From Bacteroidales bacterium (lineage in GTDB: Bacteria > Bacteroidota > Bacteroidia > Bacteroidales > ML635J-15), in NCBI GenBank assembly GCA_003249955.1, contig QKHS01000015.1:62001-126000 (forward strand): a stretch of DNA of 64,000 nt. The letters are read 5' to 3'. This document shows, in pieces, positions 44,565 through 52,816 of the stretch (the first letter of the stretch is position 1; every line of letters starts with the position of its first letter). A program made the translations under genes and the position numbers. The notes below the pieces were generated by a model. It ran no database searches and had not been told where the DNA came from. It worked only from the letters and a program-made list of their open reading frames with translations.

Positions 44565-44990
44565 ATGAAAAAGTTTTTAATCGCGGCTTCTGCCATTCTT
44601 ATTTTATCATCAGCATTAGGCACAAGCCTTAAAGCCCAGGCTACTCCTGAAGAGTTGATGGAAGGATTCTTTGCAATTTTTAACGAAGATGTAAATCAGG
44701 CTATCGACTATTTATTTGCCACCAATAACATGATAGATCCTTCACAGCAAGGAATAAAATCCATAAAGGAAAGACTGGAATTATCGCGAAAGCTTCTGGG
44801 GAACTATTACGGAAGCGAAATCGTAGATATTTATTATGCCGGAGATTCATATGTAAAATACATATACTCGCTCAAATATGAAAGACAACCGGTAAAATTC
44901 ATAGTTGTACTATACAAGCCAAAAGATAAATGGAAAGTGCAAAACATTAATTTTCAGGACGATATTGATACGGAATTCAGATTGCGATAA
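44565..44990 (+). CDS. Small secreted protein, possibly NTF2/DUF3887-like
   Basis: A 141-residue protein with a signal peptide (cleavage near LKAQ). The mature part (ATPEELMEGFFAIFNEDVNQAIDYLF ... KYIYSLKYERQPVKFIVVLYKPKDKWKVQNINF) has the helix-then-sheet order of small NTF2-like periplasmic proteins. No catalytic residue can be assigned. Monocistronic. Confidence 0.65.
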   Translation: MKKFLIAASAILILSSALGTSLKAQATPEELMEGFFAIFNEDVNQAIDYLFATNNMIDPSQQGIKSIKERLELSRKLLGNYYGSEIVDIYYAGDSYVKYIYSLKYERQPVKFIVVLYKPKDKWKVQNINFQDDIDTEFRLR

Positions 44991-45298
44991 GTTTTTACAG
45001 CATAAAGTTCTGTAATATTAAAAATAAAACAATCTAAAATATTACGATTAAAGCATAATGTTGAAAAAACAGTAAAGGCTAATCTGTTTCTTTCGGCTAA
45101 AGCATTACATAAAACATCACAGGTTTTCACACTATTTATAATTCAACTTACATCCAGACCGAATTCTTTTATAATTTTTCCTGTATAGTACCATCACTTT
45201 CAATATCGTTCATATGAACATCCTGCTGATTTTTTGTTATCGCTGAATAAAAAACAACTTTTCTTTGATTTTTATTTTCAAAACTCAAAATTTTAAAT

Positions 45299-45306
45299 TA
45301 CATTTG
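45299..45306 (+). promoter_or_regulatory. -7 promoter box TACATTTG for the Fur-family gene
   Basis: TAnnTTTG box 33 bases before the ATG at 45340. Its last two bases are shared with the operator 45305-45319. Confidence 0.6.
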
Positions 45307-45319
45307 CATCAATGTTGCA
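45305..45319. promoter_or_regulatory. Candidate Zur/Fur operator TGCATCAATGTTGCA
   Basis: A 15-base dyad of the form TGCAnCAnTGnTGCA: six of seven arm positions are complementary around the central A. It overlaps the -7 box, so a bound repressor would block transcription. A further TTGCAT half-site occurs at 45332-45337. Confidence 0.6.
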
Positions 45320-45339
45320 TTTGAAAAACTGTTGCATTT

Positions 45340-45753
45340 ATGAAACCATACGAAATATTAGCCAAACATAATTTAAAACGGACCAGTTGTCGCGAAGGAA
45401 TAATTGCGGTTATTATGGCAGCACAACATGCTATCTCCGAAAATGAAATACGTGAACAGTTGGAAGGCAACTACGACAGAACTACTTTTTATCGTTCATT
45501 TAAGACACTCGAAGAGCATAAAATTATTCATAAAATAGTTGTTGATAATCAGGTAATTAAATATGCCCTTGACAATTCTGTCACTTTAAAAAATGAACAT
45601 GCTCATTTTTATTGTTTTAAATGTAATTCCGTTCAGTGTCTGGAATCTGTTCATATTGAAAAGCCATTATTACCAGATGGTTATGTGTGTACAGAAACCG
45701 AAATGGTAATTAAAGGAATTTGTAATTTCTGTAAAGAATCCGGGAGCAAATAA
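45340..45753 (+). CDS. Fur-family repressor, Zur-like
   Basis: A 137-residue metal-dependent repressor. The winged helix spans about residues 1-75 (LKRTSCREGIIAVIM ... YDRTTFYRSFKTLEEH), followed by the metal and dimer domain with NEHAHFYC. Two CxxC pairs, CFKC and CNFC, form the structural zinc site. The TxYRSF recognition helix is typical. Placement at the head of a receptor locus with metal-rich proteins suggests zinc sensing, although iron cannot be excluded. The next gene starts 2 bases after its stop. Confidence 0.85.
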   Translation: MKPYEILAKHNLKRTSCREGIIAVIMAAQHAISENEIREQLEGNYDRTTFYRSFKTLEEHKIIHKIVVDNQVIKYALDNSVTLKNEHAHFYCFKCNSVQCLESVHIEKPLLPDGYVCTETEMVIKGICNFCKESGSK

Positions 45754-45755
45754 AA

Positions 45756-46115
45756 TTGATAAACCCAAATAAACATACCGCCATTATTTTATTGTGGATT
45801 TTTGCATTCCCGATATTTTCCCAGTCAATTCATATTGTCCGGCACCACTCGCATGATGATGGTTCCTGTCTCTCCATGAAGACACACTTTGAAAACTTCA
45901 GGTTAATAAACAAACATATAGATTCGTCCTTATCAGAAACAAAAAGACATTGTCCTGTTTGTGAATATAAATTCCCGGTAAATAATCTGCATAAAATTTC
46001 GATATTCAAACACAATATCTTTATAAAATATAATAATTACATCAATATCGTAATTACTCAGGTTAAACTATGTATTCTTTCCAAAAAGTCGCCACGGGCT
46101 CCTCCCTGTTGTTAA
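45756..46115 (+). CDS. Small secreted His/Cys-rich protein
   Basis: A 119-residue protein starting at TTG (45756), 2 bases after the repressor stop. A signal peptide (AIILLWIFAFPIFSQ) is followed by IVRHHSHDDGSC, KRHCPVCEYKF and a terminal RAPPCC. About ten His and five Cys residues suggest metal binding. Short exported proteins with an HCPVC-type motif and an RAPP ending accompany metal transport genes in many Gram-negatives. The TTG start is supported by the signal peptide and coupling; no in-frame ATG precedes it. Confidence 0.7.
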   Translation: MINPNKHTAIILLWIFAFPIFSQSIHIVRHHSHDDGSCLSMKTHFENFRLINKHIDSSLSETKRHCPVCEYKFPVNNLHKISIFKHNIFIKYNNYINIVITQVKLCILSKKSPRAPPCC

Positions 46116-46285
46116 TCAGTCCTCCCTTTTACACATCAGCATTTTAAGAATACTCTGTTTATCATGTTATTTATTTAGCTTTAAAATGCATGTATCTATA
46201 GCTTAGGCAGAAATACCAAATGTGTAAATTCCAGATCAGAGCAGTATTACTAATTCAATTTTAATTCATTTAGAACAATTATAAT

Positions 46286-48691
46286 ATGAACAGATTAATC
46301 ATGCTTTTTATTTGCATGAATTTAATTAGCCTGTCAGAATATAGTCAAAGCCTTTTTACTTTAACCGGAAAGATCTCGGATGAACACAAACAAGCATTAT
46401 CCGGGGCATCGATATCTGTAACTCCGTCTGAAAAAGGAACAATTACAAACTCAGAAGGATATTACACTATTGATGGAATTCAAAAAGGGAAATACATTCT
46501 TGAAATATCCTTTATAGGTTACCTCCCGGTTATTGACACAATTGAAATAAGTAAAAACACAGTTTATGATATTCAGATGACAGCCTCGGCACTTGTTTTA
46601 CAGGAAATTATAGTTGCGGATAATTATGCAGATCAGAAAAAGAAAGCAGAATCGCTTAATATTGAAATCGTAAATGATGATTATCTTAAACAAAATATTG
46701 GCGGCAGTTTAATGGAGTCATTAGAACGCTTACCGGGAGTTACAACTATAGACATAGGCTCCGGGCAATCAAAACCTGTAATACGGGGACTTGGGTTTAA
46801 CCGTGTTGTAGTAGTTGAAAACGGGATAAAACACGAGGGACAACAATGGGGTGCCGATCACGGACTTGAAATTGACCAGTATGCAGTTGAAAAAATCGAA
46901 ATAATTAAAGGCCCGGCTTCGATTATGTATGGTTCCGATGCCATTGGTGGCGTTATTGACATACAGCAAAATGAAATCCCGCCTGACAACTCTGTTAGCG
47001 GAGCTGTTGATTTAGTCGGGAAGTCAAACAATAATCTGGCAGGAACTTCAATTTCACTATCAGGAAGGAAGAACCGTATTTTTATGAATTTACGCGCAAC
47101 TTTGCTTGATTACGGCGACTATAAAGTATCGGCCGACAGTGTAGATATTTACTCATACCGTGTAGCTCTATATAAAAATCAATTACGCAACACTGCAGGA
47201 AAAGAACACGATATCCATTTCACATTCGGATTTGTTCAAAAACAATTCAACAGCAAATTTTATATCAGCAACATAACCAGCAAAAGCGGTTTTTTTGCAA
47301 ATGCTCATGGTTTGGAACCGAGAAATGTTGATTATGAGCTGTACGACAAATCAAACAGAGATATTTTATATCCGTATCAGCAGGTTAATCATTTAAAGGT
47401 TATAAATAAAAGTCAATGGACCGGGAATAAATTAAAAATTGAAACCGGTTTTGGTTTTCAACGTAATTTCAGACAAGAATGGAGTCAATATGTTAGCCAT
47501 GGCTATATGCCTGCTGTTATTCCTGAAGATCTTGCTTTTCCGGCAGATCTTGAAAGACAATTCGACAAGTATATTTATACCTCGAACATTAAATCAACAT
47601 TCTTCATAAATGACAAAACAACTTTTGTAACAGGAATTAATGTCGATTATCAGGATAACAGAACAGATGGTCGCGGATTTATTATTCCGGCTTTTACACA
47701 AACGGAAATTGGGGGATTTGCTTTTGCAAAACACCACTTCTCAGAGGAAAGTATTTTGCAGTTTGGTGTACGTTACGATTATGGCTATCTGCATACCGAA
47801 GATTATTATGACTGGTTTCAAAGCCCCGGTGAAACTAATACAACATGGTCATATTTGCAAAGGGCTACTGAATTAAAAAAGCATTTTTCAAACAATTCGT
47901 GGTCTATCGGGTATAATTACAATCCTGAAAATCTTTCATTAAAAATCAATGCCGGTAAAAGCTTCAGAATGCCTACGGCTAAGGAATTAGCTGCAAATGG
48001 AGTAAATTATCATCATTTCAGTTACGAAACCGGGAATCCTGATTTATCTCCCGAAATATCGTATCAGCTTGATGCCGGATTAGAATTCAACAGAAAAAAA
48101 ACAGCATTGGGAATTACTCCGTTTATTAATTATTTTGCAAATTATATTTATCTGAACCCTACTTCGGAGCACGACAGGCTTTATGGCAATGGTAATCAGG
48201 TTTATTATTATACTCAATGTAAAGTACTGAGATATGGTGGTGAAATACATGCACATTATCAGATAATTAAACCATTACAATTGGGAATTATTGCCGAGTA
48301 TGTTTATTCACAACAAATGTCAGGGGCAAAAAGAGGTTACACCCTACCGTTTTCGCCTCCTACTACGGCGTTAATCAACATTAAATATACGAGGCTAAAA
48401 CTAAAATTTGTCGAAAATGCTTATTTCTCATCAGACTATCAATTAGCTGCAACACAAACACGGATTGTCCCTCCTGAAGAAATCACGAAAGGATATCAGG
48501 TTGTAAACCTTGCATTAGGAGGAGATGTGAAAATTAAAAATCAATCTGTTAGTTTTTCATTGCAGGTAAAAAATTTATTCAATAACAAATACTTTAATCA
48601 CACCAGCTATTACAGGCTGATAAATGTACCTGAAGCCGGACGGAATTTTATAATAAACATTTCAATCCCGCTTTCTGTGAAACTAAAATAA
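46286..48691 (+). CDS. TonB-dependent receptor, ZnuD-like metal receptor
   Basis: An 801-residue outer-membrane receptor with signal peptide (YSQS), CarboxypepD-reg-like domain (about 24-105), plug (about 118-235) and barrel. The plug has LERLPGVTTIDIG, SKPVIRGLGFNRVVVVENG and GADHGLEIDQYAVEKIEIIKGPASIMYGSDAIGGVI. The DH-containing plug loop resembles that of ZnuD-type zinc receptors, and the ending is an aromatic-alternating barrel strand. Context (Fur-family repressor, His/Cys-rich protein, DUF4625 lipoproteins) supports uptake of zinc or another divalent metal. Confidence 0.88.
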   Translation: MNRLIMLFICMNLISLSEYSQSLFTLTGKISDEHKQALSGASISVTPSEKGTITNSEGYYTIDGIQKGKYILEISFIGYLPVIDTIEISKNTVYDIQMTASALVLQEIIVADNYADQKKKAESLNIEIVNDDYLKQNIGGSLMESLERLPGVTTIDIGSGQSKPVIRGLGFNRVVVVENGIKHEGQQWGADHGLEIDQYAVEKIEIIKGPASIMYGSDAIGGVIDIQQNEIPPDNSVSGAVDLVGKSNNNLAGTSISLSGRKNRIFMNLRATLLDYGDYKVSADSVDIYSYRVALYKNQLRNTAGKEHDIHFTFGFVQKQFNSKFYISNITSKSGFFANAHGLEPRNVDYELYDKSNRDILYPYQQVNHLKVINKSQWTGNKLKIETGFGFQRNFRQEWSQYVSHGYMPAVIPEDLAFPADLERQFDKYIYTSNIKSTFFINDKTTFVTGINVDYQDNRTDGRGFIIPAFTQTEIGGFAFAKHHFSEESILQFGVRYDYGYLHTEDYYDWFQSPGETNTTWSYLQRATELKKHFSNNSWSIGYNYNPENLSLKINAGKSFRMPTAKELAANGVNYHHFSYETGNPDLSPEISYQLDAGLEFNRKKTALGITPFINYFANYIYLNPTSEHDRLYGNGNQVYYYTQCKVLRYGGEIHAHYQIIKPLQLGIIAEYVYSQQMSGAKRGYTLPFSPPTTALINIKYTRLKLKFVENAYFSSDYQLAATQTRIVPPEEITKGYQVVNLALGGDVKIKNQSVSFSLQVKNLFNNKYFNHTSYYRLINVPEAGRNFIINISIPLSVKLK

Positions 48692-48714
48692 TGTAAAATT
48701 TAAATTTTAAAGAC

Positions 48715-49515
48715 ATGAATACAAAAATCAAATTAATTGCTGTTTTAATAATTGCTGCAACAGTATTGTTTAACTCCTGCAAAAAAGAAAACGACACGGC
48801 AAAACCACAAATCACCCTTAACGAAATTGGTTTGAACAATAGTAAAACAGGTTATATAGGCACCGATTTGCATATTGAAGCTGACATTGTTGCTGAAGGA
48901 AAAATAAGCGTTGTAAAAGTAGAAATTCACCCCGAAGGTACCGGCTCATGGGAGTTTGACACAACATATACTGAATTTTCAGGTTTAAAGAACACAAGCT
49001 TTCACAAGCACATCGATATCCCTGTGAATGCTGATGCCGGCGATTATCATTTACATTTAAACGTTGTTGATATGACAGGTAACGAAACTGTTGCAGAATC
49101 AGAGTTGATAATTCAACAGCCAACAGATTCTGTCTTTCCTGAAATTACCATCACAACTTCCCCCCAGACAAATCAGGCTTTTTCAAACGGACAGACAATA
49201 AGCATTTCGGGCTATGCAAGTGACAATATTGCATTAGGGGGAATGTATATCGGACTTATTCGTGTTGATCAGGGACTTACAGACACTGAAGTTAATGATG
49301 AAAATACTATCTCATTACTTCATAATCATGACTTTCCTGATCCTGCATCTGACAGTTTTACTGCAAGTTTAGTTGTTGGAGCAGCAACGGATAATAATAT
49401 TACCCCAAAGGAAATAACATGGACTCCGGGAAATTATTACATTCTGGTAAAATGTAAAGATGCTTTTGGCGGGAACTGGACTTTTTCAGATCATTATCCG
49501 ATAGTAATAAATTAA
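48715..49515 (+). CDS. DUF4625 lipoprotein, two-domain
   Basis: A 266-residue protein with lipobox FNSC (Cys about 22). Two Ig-like DUF4625-type domains can be seen: about 33-140 (PQITLNEIGLNNSKTGYIGTD ... HIEADIVAEGKISVVKVEIHPEG) and about 145-265 (PEITITTSPQTNQAFSNGQ). The second includes LLHNHDFPDP. It starts 24 bases after the receptor. Members of this family regularly sit next to TonB receptors in Bacteroidota. A surface metal-capture role is inferred from context and the exposed His residues. Confidence 0.82.
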   Translation: MNTKIKLIAVLIIAATVLFNSCKKENDTAKPQITLNEIGLNNSKTGYIGTDLHIEADIVAEGKISVVKVEIHPEGTGSWEFDTTYTEFSGLKNTSFHKHIDIPVNADAGDYHLHLNVVDMTGNETVAESELIIQQPTDSVFPEITITTSPQTNQAFSNGQTISISGYASDNIALGGMYIGLIRVDQGLTDTEVNDENTISLLHNHDFPDPASDSFTASLVVGAATDNNITPKEITWTPGNYYILVKCKDAFGGNWTFSDHYPIVIN

Positions 49516-49520
49516 TCAAT

Positions 49521-49572
49521 ATTTGCCCATAATGTCCGTGTCTTGGAAATAATTACGGCATTATGGGCAAAT
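49521..49572 (+). repeat. Long intergenic hairpin between the two DUF4625 genes
   Basis: ATTTGCCCATAATG (49521-49534) is the exact reverse complement of CATTATGGGCAAAT (49559-49572). CCGT/ACGG extend the stem by four pairs after a bulged T. No T-run follows. It begins 6 bases after the first lipoprotein stop. Confidence 0.85.
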
Positions 49573-49643
49573 AATAAAATTTAAGGGGCATAAAGAATAA
49601 TTAAGATAAAAGTGATAATCAAAATAATAGAATTTTTAAGCAA

Positions 49644-50135
49644 ATGAAAACATTAAAAATAATTTTTATAATAATTTCTCTCATTGTTTTTCTTAATTCA
49701 TGCAGAGATACTGAAGAAACCGACAATCAAAAACCCCTTATTAGCACAGACATTCAGGATGCTTTCCCTCTAAATTGTGACACTCTGTATTTTGGAGAAA
49801 CATTTAATTTTAAAATATTGTTTACAGACAATATTGAATTAGGGTCTTTCAGCATTGACATTCACAATAACTTCGATCATCATTCTCACAGCACAGAGAT
49901 TGGCGAATGTAATCCCGCTCCTGTAAAAACACCTGTAAATCCTTTTTTAATTATACAGGATTACGACATTCCGGAAGGATTAAAACAATATGAAACGAAT
50001 CTTGAAATAAGTATTCCGTCAGGTAATGAAAACGGGGTATTTGACGAAGGAGATTATCATTTTTTCATAAGCCTTACCGACAAATCCGGATGGTCAGAAC
50101 AAAAAGGATTAAGTATTAAAATTCTTAAACGATAG
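49644..50135 (+). CDS. DUF4625 lipoprotein, single-domain, His-rich
   Basis: A 163-residue protein with lipobox LNSC (Cys about 20). A single DUF4625-like domain carries IHNNFDHHSHSTEIGEC (about residues 73-89), a dense His cluster suited to binding Zn or a similar ion. It is separated from the first DUF4625 gene by 128 bases including a long hairpin, and it ends 16 bases from the convergent M23 gene. Confidence 0.8.
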   Translation: MKTLKIIFIIISLIVFLNSCRDTEETDNQKPLISTDIQDAFPLNCDTLYFGETFNFKILFTDNIELGSFSIDIHNNFDHHSHSTEIGECNPAPVKTPVNPFLIIQDYDIPEGLKQYETNLEISIPSGNENGVFDEGDYHFFISLTDKSGWSEQKGLSIKILKR

Positions 50136-50151
50136 GTTCTGAAAGGTGACA

Positions 50152-51861
50152 TCAACGCTTAAAGCCAGCCTTATACTCTGAGATATTTCCCATATTATCT
50201 TCAACTATTACTTTTAAAGTATATTTTTCTGCTTCCGGCATTTTATCATCAAAGAAATATGTCAGTATTTTGCTACGCGGATCATATTGCCCGAGAATCC
50301 AGATATCATCTACATACATATTAAAATTTTTAATTCCCGACATATCATCTTCAATTTTGAGGCTTACACTTTTTGCTCCTGAAAGATTGCAGGATTCCCG
50401 TATATTCTGAGGAGTTATTTTTGGCGGAGTTGTGTCTGTCCACAAATAAAACTCTCCGAAATATGATGAATTGGCTGAAATAAAGTTCTGTCCCACTTCA
50501 GACTTTATATAGCTGAAATCTCCGTCAAATTTACGACCGATAAAAAGTTTATCTTTTATCTTCAGGAGTTCATCATCAAGAAAAAACATAACTCTGAAAT
50601 CATTTTTCACAACAACAAAGTCCTCTCCTACCTTATATACATCGGAATACTTCCATTTTGCTGTTTTCTCAACTTTAAGTTCATAATCATAATACAGGCT
50701 AGCCGAATCAAACTCCAGTCTAAAGCCACCATCGGCATATATATAACTGCCGTCAGCTTTAACAACAGCCACGTCCGGTTGGCATACAGTTCCGTATTCT
50801 TTCGTATCTCCGGTTAAACTTATTATTACTTCCGATGAGTTTAAATTATAATCAGTTACAGACATTCTTATCTCTTTGGTTTCTCCTGCCGGAACTGAAA
50901 AGTATCCGTCGTTTACTGTATATGGGAAAACCGGCAAATCATTTCCGGGCTCTACAAATAATTTGTGAACATTCAGTTTATCTTCAAGAAAATACTGGTA
51001 ATCAAACATGCTGTTTTTTGACCTTTGCTTTTCAAAATCAAGTTTTTGTAATGACGAATGATAAATTAGCTCTCCGTTTTTATAGAGTTTAACAGACTCT
51101 GCCCCAAATCTGTTTGACGAGCCGTCCATACGGTCAACATAAGCAAGCCCCACTCCTATAAGTCCGCTGACAGCGGGTAATACTTTATCGCATGAATATA
51201 CTCCGTCTTTATTCTTAGTTAATTTAAAAATCTGTTTTTCTGTTTTCCCTCCTATGAATGAATTTTTACTTAACGGGTATAAAACGAAATGTGTTATTTC
51301 CGGGGCTGTTTTATCTTTAAAAAAGAATATTGTATTAACCGTATTTACAGGCATATCTGTAGCAGTTTCCCGAATTTCGAAATGCAAATGTGGTCCTTCC
51401 GAAAAACCTGTATTTCCGCTGAATGCAATTACATCTCCCCTCTTAAAGACAAACTGCTTAGGATTTAGAATTGTATCAAGAGAAAAAGAACGGTTCTCAT
51501 ATTGACATTTTCTGACAAACTTCTGAATTTCGGGATTAAACAAACTAAGATGTCCATATACGGAAGTGTAACCATCGGGATGATTTACGTACAATGCCTG
51601 ACCATATCCCCATGGAGATACGACAATCCTGTAAACATATCCGTCTTCAACAGATAACACATCCTTACCATCCGAATATGTTTTAAAGTCAATACCGGTA
51701 TGAAAATGCCTGCTGCGTGGTTCTGCAAAATTCCCTGACAATGCAGGCTCTATTCTCAAAGGCAGAATAAAATTATTTTTATATTTCCCTACCTGTCCGT
51801 AAACGCCGGATACCAGTAGTAATCCTATAATCAAACACTTAAAATATCTCACCTCTATCAT
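50152..51861 (-). CDS. M23-family peptidoglycan endopeptidase
   Basis: A 569-residue exported protein. The signal peptide is followed by an M23 (LytM) domain at about residues 35-170 with intact zinc ligands: HTGID (His54, Asp58) and HLH (His158, His160). A large C-terminal region (about 175-569) of beta-sandwich domains follows, without recognised catalytic motifs; this layout is common in Bacteroidota. It should cut peptide cross-links of peptidoglycan or act in periplasmic control. The ATG at 51861 is preferred over the adjacent TTG. A minus-strand -7 box TAGTTTTG lies at 51880-51887. Confidence 0.9.
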   Translation of the reverse strand: MIEVRYFKCLIIGLLLVSGVYGQVGKYKNNFILPLRIEPALSGNFAEPRSRHFHTGIDFKTYSDGKDVLSVEDGYVYRIVVSPWGYGQALYVNHPDGYTSVYGHLSLFNPEIQKFVRKCQYENRSFSLDTILNPKQFVFKRGDVIAFSGNTGFSEGPHLHFEIRETATDMPVNTVNTIFFFKDKTAPEITHFVLYPLSKNSFIGGKTEKQIFKLTKNKDGVYSCDKVLPAVSGLIGVGLAYVDRMDGSSNRFGAESVKLYKNGELIYHSSLQKLDFEKQRSKNSMFDYQYFLEDKLNVHKLFVEPGNDLPVFPYTVNDGYFSVPAGETKEIRMSVTDYNLNSSEVIISLTGDTKEYGTVCQPDVAVVKADGSYIYADGGFRLEFDSASLYYDYELKVEKTAKWKYSDVYKVGEDFVVVKNDFRVMFFLDDELLKIKDKLFIGRKFDGDFSYIKSEVGQNFISANSSYFGEFYLWTDTTPPKITPQNIRESCNLSGAKSVSLKIEDDMSGIKNFNMYVDDIWILGQYDPRSKILTYFFDDKMPEAEKYTLKVIVEDNMGNISEYKAGFKR

Positions 51862-51879
51862 CAATTCAATAATTTTTCA

Positions 51880-51887
51880 CAAAACTA
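51880..51887 (-). promoter_or_regulatory. -7 promoter box TAGTTTTG for the M23 gene
   Basis: Minus-strand TAnnTTTG box 18 bases before the ATG at 51861, back to back with the plus-strand promoter at 51921. Confidence 0.5.
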
Positions 51888-51897
51888 ACATCAATTC

Positions 51898-51928
51898 TTG
51901 CTTTTGAAAAAAAAATCATCTATTTTTG
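51898..51928 (+). promoter_or_regulatory. Promoter of the zapA unit (-33 TTG, -7 TATTTTTG)
   Basis: TTG at 51898-51900 and TATTTTTG at 51921-51928 are 20 bases apart, the usual Bacteroidota spacing. The box rules out the in-frame TTG at 51898 as a start. Confidence 0.6.
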
Positions 51929-51945
51929 TATTAGATAATTTAGCA

Positions 51946-52239
51946 ATGAACGAAGAGTATAACAAGTTGATTTCCAGAATGAATGAAAACATTCATAAGT
52001 TGATTCTGTTATATAAAAAGGAAAAAGAGAAAAACGAAAAATTATCGAACGAGATTGAAACTATTAATAACGAACTAAACATATATAAAGCTAAGTATCA
52101 GGAATTTGAAAAGAAATATGATAATTTAAAGCTGGCAAAATCGCTGGATGGAAACTCAACAGACGAAAGAGAAGCCAGGCTTAAATTAAACAGAATAATA
52201 CGGGAAATTGATAATTGCATTGCTCTTTTGAACAAATAA
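51946..52239 (+). CDS. Small coiled-coil protein upstream of zapA
   Basis: A 97-residue protein starting at ATG 51946. Residues about 8-65 form an uninterrupted Lys/Glu coiled coil (LILLYKKEKEKNEKLSNE ...), and the C-terminal half (EARLKLNRIIREIDNCIALLNK) is also helical. It precedes zapA by 6 bases. A coiled-coil gene in this position is conserved-looking for Bacteroidota, and I infer a role with ZapA in Z-ring organisation; no direct family name is certain. Confidence 0.75.
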   Translation: MNEEYNKLISRMNENIHKLILLYKKEKEKNEKLSNEIETINNELNIYKAKYQEFEKKYDNLKLAKSLDGNSTDEREARLKLNRIIREIDNCIALLNK

Positions 52240-52245
52240 GGTTTA

Positions 52246-52551
52246 ATGGAAGACAACAAGTTAATAATAAATATAAATATTGGAGAAAGGATTTATCCTA
52301 TCAGTATTGATCGCGGGGACAGCAGACGTGAGGAATTAATCCGTAAAGCTTCGCAATCAATAAACGATACTTTGTTACAATATAAAAACAAGGGTTACAG
52401 AAACAAAGATGATCAGGATTATCTTGCTATGACAGTGATTATGTTTGCTGTAAAACTCATGGAAAATGAGAACAAAGAAGACCTTTCGCCAATTATTAAC
52501 GAATTGAAAAAAATAAATTTTGAACTTGAAGAAGTTCTGGAAAGGGAGTAA
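52246..52551 (+). CDS. zapA: Cell-division protein ZapA
   Basis: A 101-residue protein with the ZapA layout: N-terminal strand domain (LIININIGERIYPISIDRGDS, about 5-25) and a long C-terminal helix for dimer and tetramer formation (about 60-101). ZapA binds FtsZ and bundles Z-ring filaments. It follows the coiled-coil gene by 6 bases and is followed by the 6S-like RNA. Confidence 0.9.
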   Translation: MEDNKLIININIGERIYPISIDRGDSRREELIRKASQSINDTLLQYKNKGYRNKDDQDYLAMTVIMFAVKLMENENKEDLSPIINELKKINFELEEVLERE

Positions 52552-52599
52552 ACGTTCTTTAAAATATAATTGGTAATTTAACAATATTGCCCGTATTGG

Positions 52600-52766
52600 T
52601 TCTTTAAAGGTTGAAAAACTCAACACTAACAAATCAGGGACATAGCTCAGGTTATGTACGGCAGGCCTAAATTAATTCTGTTCGCAGAATTTCACTACTC
52701 AGGTAGTCATAGGAAACCGGAAGTTTTCTGGCCGTCCCGCCCATGTTTATACAGGGGTTTTTTCTA
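52600..52766 (+). ncRNA. ssrS: Candidate 6S-type regulatory RNA between zapA and rny
   Basis: The non-coding gap between zapA and rny can fold into a long closed structure. GGGAC (about 52638) pairs with GTCCC (about 52733), and CGGCAG with CTGGCCG, one base bulged. Internal hairpins include ACATA/TATGT (52640-52657) and AATTCTG-TTCG-CAGAATT (52674-52691). The 3' end is a terminator (52742-52766). A long hairpin adjacent to zapA is the classic 6S RNA location, and the Bacteroidales 6S-like RNA is known from comparative work. The 5' end is approximate. Confidence 0.6.
52742..52766 (+). terminator. Terminator of the 6S-like RNA
   Basis: CCC-A-TGT / TTAT / ACA-G-GGG stem followed by a T-run. 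Confidence 0.65.
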
Positions 52767-52816
52767 ACATTAAAGAAATTAATACGGGCTTTTTTAATTT
52801 TAATAACTTAAGTGAT

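Larger units (their letters stand above)
44991..45339. other. Intergenic region before the Fur-family gene (349 bases)
   Basis: No convincing ORF. Its right end holds the repressor promoter and operator (45299-45319). On the minus strand near 45150-45220 short peptide-like strings appear in different frames, which could be a decayed gene end, but they are too short to call. Confidence 0.5.

Noticed and set aside
45140-45235. Peptide-like strings on the minus strand before the Fur-family gene, looking like the end of a decayed gene
   Set aside because: The plausible strings lie in different frames and each is under 20 codons; no family can be recognised.
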